Source: Geosiphon pyriformis (Eukaryota > Glomeromycota > Glomeromycetes > Archaeosporales > Geosiphonaceae). From it: DNA of 64,000 nucleotides. The notes beneath the pieces are model-generated. The model had not been told where the DNA came from. It saw nothing but the letters and a program-made list of their open reading frames with translations, and ran no database searches. Positions 56,890-64,000 of this stretch are shown one piece after another. The stretch is taken from NCBI GenBank assembly GCA_016748015.1, contig JAAOMT010000627.1, positions 125,884 to 189,883 of the forward strand. The letters run 5' to 3'. The stretch's first letter is position 1, and the number at the start of each line of letters is the position of its first letter. Made by a program: the position numbers and the translations under genes.

Positions 56890-58525
56890 GTCATAGTTAT
56901 TATCAGTTAAGTTAAAAGCAAAAAAGGGGTTTTTTTCTGGTTGGCTTGCACTCTCACCCTTTGGAGGTGCCTACCAGTTTAAAGGCTGATAAACAGTGGC
57001 TTCAACTAGGGAATCCTCTCCAAAGAAATTGATGTTGGCATGATTGGGTCTTTGGTTGGGCACATTGTTGTTGTTGGGTCTGTTGTTCTGAGCATCATTG
57101 TTTCTGAGAACTGGTGGAGGCAGTGGAGGATTGTTGCAATCTCTTGAAAAGTGTCCAGTTAATCCACAGCAATAGCATACAAGTGGGCCATGATTTTGTT
57201 GTCTTTAATAAGGTGGTTGCTAAGGCTGATTGAAGCGTAGTTCAAATCTGGATCTTTGTGGTTGTTGATTTTCTCTGACTGCTTGGGCTAAGGGTTCTAA
57301 TAACTGGGCAAGATTTGCTGTGAGTCTGTTTATTAACTGTTCATTTGGATCTTGAGTGTGAGTGGCAAAAGAAGTAGCAGCCATTTGAGGGGCAAGGGCC
57401 ATGACAGGAGCAGGAACAAAAACTGGTAGTGTAGATCCCAAGTGCATCCTTTGGTTATCTTCAATTCTTTGTGCTAATTCAATGGCCATATCCATGGTGA
57501 GATTATTATTCAGGGCCAGGAGGAGCCAAAGAGCATATGATAGATCAGTTTTCAATTCTTTTGTAAAGGAGTGAATTTTTTGCTCTTCTGTCCAATTTTT
57601 CCCAGAGTCTACACGTTTGATTAGCTTTTTAATAGCCTTGGCATATTCAGTCACTACTTCTCCAGAACCTTGGGTTCTTCTTTCCAATTCCATGTGCCAT
57701 TTTGATATTAATATTGGGGTTTTGAACTTGGCCTCAAATCAGGTAGTAAAAGAGGTATTTTCTTCTCTAGCATTGATTGGTGTCTATCTGATTATTCTGT
57801 GTTGAGCATTGGCATCTGTTTCTTGTGAGAACCAGATAGCAGGAGAGCCTTGAAGGTAGCCACCAACGATTTGGAACTTGTATTCTTCATCATACTGGTT
57901 GGCTGTGGCAGCTCTCTCAAAATCATCTAACCATTCAATTGGATCTTATGCATCACCTCTAAATAGTGGTAGTGGGATATTGTTTTTTCTTCCTAGAGCA
58001 GTTTGTATACCTTGAAGGGCAGCCAGAATGTTTGCTTGCATGGGGTCATTAGCCATTGGTTCAGGAATAACTGTTTGTGTAGACGAGTTTGATTCACTTG
58101 ATAAAAAGTCAAAAACAGGGGCAGTTTAATAACTTTCTTCTTTTGTTTCAAAAGAGAGTTTCAGTTGCTTGATGGGCAGCAATCCAAATGTGGATTTGAT
58201 GATTCAGATATTCGAAATCAGAAGGCTGTTGTTCAAAGGTTGCAGAATATAAGAGTTGATTGATACTGTTGTTTCTTTCTTCAAAGTCGTTTTCAAAATA
58301 AGCTTGGTCAAAATAATAGATCATATAAGCTGTGTAGGTTTCAGTTGAATGCTCGTTCAGAAACCAGTTCCAAAAGTCTTGAAATTGTCTACTGGATTGT
58401 TTTTCAAGGGAGAAACAGATCAAGCAGAAGGGCAGAGGATTAAGTTCAATGAAATTTAGATCGTTTCTGTTGTGTGCTGCAAAGTGTTCTTCTGATTGCT
58501 GTGGCAGATATGAGTAATCACCCAT
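56890..58525 (-). pseudogene. Family D gag
   Basis: 58148-58525 is an open N-terminal stretch starting MGDYSYLPQQSEEHF, 27 bases inside the primer-binding site, so this Met is a credible Gag start; it shows no known motif. The capsid-like part lies at 57220-57960, with LERRTQGSGEVVTEYAKAIK and KIHSFTKELKTDLSYALWLLL. A P/Q/A-rich stretch follows. The zinc knuckle CYCCGLTGHFSRDC at about 57140-57182 is a full CX2CX4HX4C. Stops lie between 57700 and 58147 and at 57200. Confidence 0.87.
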
Positions 58526-58552
58526 ACAATGAGGGAATAAGTGAATTTTGAC

Positions 58553-58571
58553 AACCTCACAGGGAGCACTA
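58553..58571 (-). promoter_or_regulatory. Primer-binding site of family D
   Basis: The reverse complement TAGTGCTCCCTGTGAGGTT differs from that of family B by TGG to TAG only. It lies six bases inside the 5' LTR, versus two in B. Confidence 0.78.
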
Positions 58572-58577
58572 CTTTTA

Positions 58578-59305
58578 TGTTACAGGTTGGAGTAACAAGC
58601 TAATGGATAGCAAGGGAGAACAGTATTGTATGGTGATGGAAATAAACAAAAAGGGAATTACAATAAGGAAGCGAATTGAATAAATAGGAATTCAATGTGC
58701 ATGATCAGTCTCATAAAAATCACAGTCGCTAATCTTTTCTTAAATCTGAAGGTAGAGAAATAGTCCATGATTGTCAACAAGATAACACTGCTGTTATTTT
58801 TCTATGTCTCAACTTGGCAATTTTTAGAATCAATAACAGGTATTGTTGTACTTTTCAATCATTTTTTTATTCAATGAATTACAAGAGCAAGCCAATTGCT
58901 TCTCAGGCTAATTCTAACAAATACAAATCAAGAAAGAGAAAAGATAAGGTATGTAAATGCCAACAAGTAGATACTTGAAGGTAAGGAAAGAGGAATAAGT
59001 GATTATGAGAGAAAGTAATTGATATTGTTTTATTTTATTACTTTGATCATGTCTTTTCTACAGCTAAGGGAATTATCACTTATATAGCTATCTAAAGTGG
59101 TCAATAACCAGGTCAATGATCAGGTCAATGATCAGGTCAACGATCAGGTTATTGATCAGATCAATAATCAGGTCAATGATCAAGTCAATGGTCAGGTTAT
59201 TGATCAGGTCAACGATCACTATCTAAAAATAGGGTGGCTAATTATATGACATTAGTGGCTAATACATATGATAACTAATAAAAACTATGGGTTTCAACCA
59301 TAACA
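58578..59305 (-). repeat. 5' LTR of family D element (728 bp)
   Basis: The plus strand begins TGTTACAGGTTGGAG and ends TTCAACCATAACA. It is 61 bp longer than its 3' partner because of five extra 12-bp repeat units. Other differences are mainly transitions. Confidence 0.93.
59099..59218. repeat. Tandem array of ten 12-bp units (GGTCAATGATCA consensus)
   Basis: Ten contiguous units, most ending TGATCA or CGATCA, a 6-bp palindrome core; two read GGTTATTGATCA. It lies in the U3 part of the family D LTR. The 3' LTR has five units at the matching site (52099-52158). Confidence 0.9.
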
Positions 59306-60120
59306 GTATGAACAAATTCCATTTGTCCTGGGTTTCTTGACTGATCTTGGCAATTGCTTTACACAATATTCTATTAAATCTTTCAACTAATCCATTGGTT
59401 TGTGGATGATATAGTGATAACAATGGTCTTTTGATTCCAAATTTTTGACTTAATTCTGTTAATGTTCTATTCACAAAATGAGTTCCTTGATCTAATAGTA
59501 GTTCTTTTAGACATCTGTATTAACATATCAAATCTTGATAGATGAATTTGGCAATGGATTCTGCATTTGCTTTTTGAATGGCTTTTGTTTCTGGCCATTT
59601 AGTGAAATAATTCATGGCTACTGCAATATATCTGTTGCTTTTATTGGTGATTGTTAATGGTCCGACTAAGTTAATTCCAATGCGATCAAATGGTTGTCTC
59701 ACTTTGATTGGTTTTAATGGTTTACTTGGTCTTGTTTCTTCTCTTCTTTGACAAGCATCACAATTTTGAACATATTAGATAATATCTGAATACATTGATG
59801 GCCAATAATATCTTTTTCTGGTTCTTTCTATGGTCGTTTTTTTATGAAAATGTTCTGCTGTTAGATCTGAGTACATGTTGAATAATATTGTCTCTTTCTC
59901 TGGTTTTGTGATTACTTTGATTGGTTGATTTGGATTTTTTCTGTTCTTCCAGTAGAGTATATTTTGATGATTGATAAAATATTTTGATTGTTGTTTTATG
60001 TTGTTTTGTTCCTTTTGAGATAATTTCTCCTTAAATGATTGAGTATTTATATAATGTTGGAGTTGTTGGTATTTTTGTGTGTTCATTTTTTGTTATATTT
60101 TTGGGTTGAAATGTTTTTAG
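59306..60120 (-). pseudogene. Integrase of minus-strand family A element
   Basis: Open stretches: 59775-60086 (zinc-finger region with histidines), 59520-59702 (first catalytic block RIGINLVGPLTITN with D to N, then MNYFTKWPETKAIQ) and the core with NELSQKFGIKRPL and GLVERFNRILCKAI (Glu kept) at 59330-59470. The C-terminal part lies at 51031-51578 beyond the D element. Stops at W and Q codons. Confidence 0.9.
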
Positions 60121-61490
60121 ATTTGTCTCATTCATAACAGTCCATTGGCATTTCCATTGTCTTTTCCCTTTTTATAATGTACTGTATAATTAAATGGTGA
60201 AAGTTCTATTTTCCATCTGGCATGGTGATTGTCTGCAAATTCTTGTTTTTGGATTAAAGTCAATTCTTTGTGATCTGTATATATTTCAAATTTTTGGCTC
60301 AAGTATTTTTTCCATTTGATAACAGTCTAATAGATAGCTAAGTGTTCTAGTGCTGGAGTTCCATAGTTCTTTTCAGCTGGACTTAAGCTTCTACTGGCAT
60401 AAGCTACTGGATGTTCTCTTTTATCTGGTCTTTTTTGTGATAATACTGCTCCCAATGCTTGATCTGATGCATCAGTAGTGATGATAAATGATTTGCCGTG
60501 ATTTGGATACATCAACACTAGAGCTTGAATAAGCTTTCTTCTTAATGTGTTAAATGTTTTTTGTTGAGCTTCCGTCCATTCATACTTCACATTCTTGGTT
60601 TGTAGCTGGTGAAGTGGCTGAGCTAGTTTAGAAAAATCTTTGATGAAACGGCAATAATAGCCTGTAAATCCCAAAAATGCCCTTAGTTCTGACAAGTTTG
60701 TTGGTACTAGAAAGTTTTTTACTATTGTAATATTGTCTGAATCTGTTTTGATACCATTTTTGCTTACCACATGTCCCAAAAACTTGAGTTCAGTTTTTTC
60801 AAAGAAGCATTTGTTGGCATTTAGTTTTAATTCTGCTTGTTTAAGTCTTTCGAATACTTGTTGGAAATAATGTAGATGGTCATCAAATGTTTTGGAGAAT
60901 ACATTTGTGTCATCTAAGTAAACAACTACAGATTTCTATAGTAAGCCAGTGTATACAATTTTCATGAGCTGTTGGAATGTTGCTGGAGCATTCATTAAGC
61001 TGAATGGCATGACTTCAAACTTGAAATTTCCCTCTTTTGTAATAAATGCTGTTTTTTCTTTGTCAGCTGGATTCATGGCTACTTGTCAGTAACCACTATC
61101 TAAATCCAGTGTTGAGAACCATTTATTTCCTCCAAAAGTGTCAAATAGTTCTTGGATCTTTGGAGTTGGATAGCTATCACCTTTAGTTACTCTATTCAGT
61201 TTCCGATAATCTACACAAAACCAGATTTTTCCATTCTTTTTCCAGACTAGTACCACTGATAATGACCATAGACTTATTGATGGCTGAATTAGCCCATTGT
61301 CTAACATCCAATTGATTTCTTGATGAATGATCTTATGGTTGGCTGGTGGTACTCTGTACACTTTTTGTTTAATTGGCATTGCATCTCCAGTTTTAATCTG
61401 ATGCTGAATTATGCTGGTTCTGCCAAATTCATTTTTGCTGGCAAAAATGTCATTGAATTTGTTGAGTAACATCTTTAATTGCATTTGTTA
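60121..61490 (-). pseudogene. RT and RNase H of minus-strand family A element
   Basis: RNase H at 60327-60530 has TTDASDQALGAVLSQ with the catalytic Asp kept and the block AYASRSLSPAEKNYGT. RT: 61086-61484 has FCVDYRKLNRVTKGDSYPTPK and FSTLDLDSGY, then a stop where Trp or Gln was; YLDD is intact at 60909-60920. The 60327-60779 stretch covers the connection domain. It is the better preserved counterpart of 1-1300, with fewer stops. Confidence 0.92.
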
Positions 61491-62440
61491 GAATGAGTCT
61501 AGATTCCCCATGTTCATCTGTTCCAATTGTTCTAGTTGGAACAGATAACATTCATTTTATCTGTAAATGGTTTGTGATGTAATGTCCATATATCCACAAA
61601 GTTGTGGAAAATCTGGAATGTGGTTTGGTGGTTGATCTTCAACTTCAGTAATTACATATCTAATAATGGTTTTCTTTGGTATTTTGATGATCTTTCCAGT
61701 TGTGTTATATATAGGAATTTTTATTTTTTTGGGGCTGTTGGCTGATATGTAGAGATTAATGAGTCCAATCTCTCTTGATTCACAAATGGTGGCTTCTGCT
61801 TCAAACAACTGAGCTTGATTCTTTATTTCTCTTTTTATGGCTAACATATACTGATCATATGATGAGATAAAAATTGATTGATGGGTTGAGATAATTTCTT
61901 CTTTGTCAATAACCTCTTTCTCTGCCATATTAATTGGTACATTTATTCTATCTGTGAATTTAAATTCTTGTATCCTTCTTGCTATTATCTCTAATTCCTC
62001 TCTGCTTCCTATTGACACTAACTGAGCTATTTTTACCAGAGGTAAAAATATTGCCTGTGCTATCTTTTCATTTGGCTCTATAATATATGCCTTTTCTGAA
62101 TTATTTTATAGTATAGCAATGATATTTCCTACATATCCTGTGTCAATTATCCCTCCTCTGATGTTGATTTTCTTTTTGGCTAAGCTACTTCTAGATACCA
62201 ATTAAACCATTGTTGTGGCTGGAATTTCCAGTGCTATTTTCAGATCAATACAAGTGTGCGAATGTGGTTCCAATTTGATGGGATTTTTCCCTGGATATCT
62301 CAAATCAAATCCTGTATCAGTATTATGTGCACATTCTGGCATGATACCTTTGCTATTATCACTGAACTATTTAAGTTCTTGTTCCTTGGTGAGGTCAAGA
62401 AGTGTGATAAATGTTTTGGGGTTTGAATCAGAGTTTAAAG
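61491..62440 (-). pseudogene. dUTPase domain and following linker of minus-strand family A element
   Basis: dUTPase at about 62030-62390 in reverse: NTDTGFDLRYPGK (motif 1), SRSSLAKKKINIRGG (motif 2), GIIDTGYVGNIIAIL then a stop (motif 3, with the catalytic Asp kept), EKIAQAIFLPLVKIAQL (motif 4) and the tail leading to 62018. 61557-62018 is an open linker (153 codons) with a beta-rich block KIKIPIYNTTGKIIKIPKK that resembles the corresponding linker of family B. Motif 5 (FGSSG) is not obvious; FKFTDRINVPINM occupies its place, so this domain may have diverged before decay. Confidence 0.83.
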
Positions 62441-63165
62441 CATCATAAATTTTATTGCTATTTTGAGCAGAGCTAGAACTATTGTTTTTATCATCATCAT
62501 TGTCAGAGTTTGAATCAGGATTGAAAGTTGATTCCAACTTTGATGTGCAGTTGCTTATTGGTTTATTTTTTTCTGGGATTGTGTAGATTATGTATGGTGG
62601 TGGATTGTAGATGAGGTTATATTCATTACAATACTGGAAGTCACATAGGATCAAACAGTGTTCACGTAATTGGGTGTTTATTTCTTTCAAGTATTGTTCT
62701 TGCTCTTCTCTGGTGAGTGCTAATCACTAGTAATGTTCCTTTGGGTCATCCTCAATGTTACCAAAAACATTGAAAGTTTGGACATATTTGGGTTCAGAAA
62801 GAGTTAGAAGGTTGTTTTTAATCTTTAGTAGTTTACTAGTTGTCGTGCCTTCTGCTTTCACATATGCTATTCTCCAGAATTCATGTTTGTCATGGGAATA
62901 TTTTTTTAATTGTCACAATGCTCTTTTCCAGGCGTTATCGATTGGTGTTCCTTTGCATACCCAGTTATTTATCAGGATGGTGTACTGGCATGTCTTGTCA
63001 CATGTTTCTCCACATTCTTTTGTTAGGTAAGGTAGTTTCACATGTGAGACAGAGTTGGTTATCCCACTTTCCTTGTCATTTTGGTCATCCAAAGCGCTCT
63101 ATGACACATGGGTGGCAGTAGAATCTGGTAGCAGTGGAGTATTCATCATCATTGTCACAGCATGC
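62441..63165 (-). pseudogene. Cysteine-rich module of minus-strand family A element
   Basis: Reverse reading: an early CxxC with RFG near 63085-63130, a further cysteine set near 63000-63050, then 62367-62690 with EHCLILCDFQYCNEYNLIYNPPPY and a long Ser/Asn/Asp-rich acidic stretch before the dUTPase. It corresponds to 42790-43596. Cut at 63165 by the LTR; protease and gag are not in the window. Confidence 0.65.
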
Positions 63166-63235
63166 TGTTACTCATAGAAATATAGAAATTATATTAGCAT
63201 AATTATTAGCCAATCAGAAGTAAGCGTAGTAAATG

Positions 63236-63370
63236 TGGAATTCCAGGAATTTCAGGATTCCCAACAAGAAATTGCAGGATTCCAGAATTCCAGGATTCCT
63301 CTCAAAAGAATCACAGGATCCCAGAAATTCTAGGATTCCTGTTGTAAAGAATCAAGGAATTGAGGAATCT
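63236..63370. repeat. GGAATTCC-type short repeat array, family A1 LTR
   Basis: Irregular repeats of GGAATTCC, CAGGATTCC and AGAATTCC units with spacers of a few bases. Matching arrays lie at 3556-3650, 13030-13195 and 47060-47215. Confidence 0.8.
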
Positions 63371-63539
63371 CAATTATGTATATATAGCAGTAGTGTTAGA
63401 AACAGAAAAGACAGAATCAATACCACAGAATCCTTAGCCAAGAAACTAATCATCAAATAAATAATTATTCCATATCTCAACCCACTTTCCACTATTAACA
63501 CTTCATGTTGAGAGTAATTGATACTTAACCACACTGGAA

Positions 63540-63564
63540 CAATAGCTCTTGATCACGGCTATTG
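63540..63564. other. Conserved LTR hairpin, family A form
   Basis: CAATAGC (63540-63546) pairs with GCTATTG (63558-63564) around an 11-base loop containing TGATCA. Also present near 3845, 12697, 28000, 30303, 34173, 38655 and 46853 with varied decay. Confidence 0.75.
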
Positions 63565-64000
63565 ACGAAATACTAACGGACCAAATTGCCTTGGCTTATT
63601 TTCTTTACTTTCTTTATTTTTATTTTTATTTATTTTATTTTCTTTCGTTCTTTGATTTTGTTGTTGTATATTAATTGAGTAAAAAATTAAGCACTGAGTT
63701 ATTGACGTCAAGGATAGCCTAATAAAAGACCCAAAAATAAGGATAGGATTTTATATATATTATCGAATAGCTTACCAGAAGGGCACGACTGCCAGACTAA
63801 ATCCGGCCACCATGCTGAGAAAGAAATTGGGAAAACTCTTGGAAAAATACATCTACTATTGACACCATTGAATCTCTGTCTATTATACAAAGAACTCAAC
63901 CAAAACCTTCAGATACTAAAACTTCAGATCAATATCAACTGCAATTAGCTTTGAGCCCCAAGTTACGGGTTTGTTATTTGATTTGACAGCAGAAATAATC

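Larger units (their letters stand above)
51579..59305 (-). mobile_element. Complete family D Ty3/gypsy retrotransposon, minus strand (7.7 kb)
   Basis: LTRs 51579-52245 (3') and 58578-59305 (5') bracket gag, protease, a short cysteine module, RT, RNase H, integrase and a 3' ORF. The exact 4-bp duplication GTAT/GTAT (51575-51578 and 59306-59309) lies in the family A integrase. No dUTPase motifs were found between protease and RT. It has the longest open frames of the window (419 and 262 codons), so it is probably the youngest or least mutated element. Confidence 0.94.
63166..64000 (+). repeat. LTR of family A1, plus strand, cut by window end
   Basis: Starts TGTTACTCATAG. The last bases, AGAAATAATC, are about ten short of the usual CTGTAACA end. 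It is the best preserved A1 LTR: GGAATTCC-type array 63236-63370, TATATATAG near 63378, perfect hairpin 63540-63564, pyrimidine tract 63595-63660, CCTAATAAAAGA and TTACCAGAAGG pair (63717-63781). Whether a whole element or a solo LTR follows cannot be told. Confidence 0.92.

Noticed and set aside
63166-64000. LTR at 63166 considered as the 5' LTR of the minus-strand A element
   Set aside because: It is in plus orientation, while the element's other LTR (38247-50242) is in minus orientation; it must be a separate insertion.

Overview
The window is almost entirely transposable-element DNA from a very AT-rich eukaryotic genome. I see no convincing host gene, rRNA, tRNA or CRISPR array. The organism is most likely an arbuscular mycorrhizal fungus (Glomeromycotina, Rhizophagus/Gigaspora-like). 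This rests on recollected resemblance of the Ty3/gypsy gag, protease, dUTPase and integrase proteins and of a LINE to elements of those fungi, plus the AT-rich, repeat-bloated composition. It is not a database result.

The sequence resolves into nested LTR retrotransposons of the Ty3/gypsy class. I name four LTR families by their ends: A (TGTTACTYAT...TGTAACA, subtypes A1 and A2), B (TGTTACCCGAG...CCATAACA), C (TGTTATCAG...) and D (TGTTATGGTTG...CTGTAACA). Layout: 1-3485 is a decayed A1 element tail (RT, RNase H, integrase, 3' ORF) with its 3' LTR at 3486-4312. 4313-5967 is the 5' part of a LINE. 5968-8039 is the 3' end of another A element, carrying a solo LTR at 6673-7538. Its A2 3' LTR (8040-8223 and 30003-30700) is split by a whole C element (8224-30002). 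That C element in turn contains a solo A1 LTR (12288-13260), a complete minus-strand B element (16360-26423) and another solo A1 LTR (27519-28454). 30701-33756 is a LINE 3' region with an RNase H remnant. 33757-38246 is the 5' end of an A1 element (LTR, gag, protease), its LTR split by a solo B LTR (34388-35373). From 38247 a minus-strand A element follows. Its A2 3' LTR is split by a complete plus-strand B element (38994-50090, itself carrying a solo A1 LTR at 46399-47272). Its integrase is split by a complete minus-strand D element (51579-59305). It continues to 63165, where an A1 LTR (63166-64000) begins.

The recognisable internal order in A, B and C is: LTR, primer-binding site, gag with a CCHC knuckle, aspartic protease, a cysteine-rich module, a dUTPase domain, RT, RNase H, integrase, an extra 3' ORF, polypurine tract, LTR. 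D has the same order without a visible dUTPase. Every pol is broken, mostly by C-to-T or G-to-A changes. The D element is best preserved, with an uninterrupted 419-codon integrase and a 166-codon 3' ORF. Older layers are bleached to almost pure A/T.

Points worth attention: nine of nine checkable insertions have 4-bp target duplications whose mismatches are all transitions; an LTR hairpin shows a compensatory base-pair change between families; a conserved box at the polypurine tract is read in different frames in different families; each LTR lineage has its own array of short repeats, palindromic in most; and a cysteine-rich module plus dUTPase sits between protease and RT.
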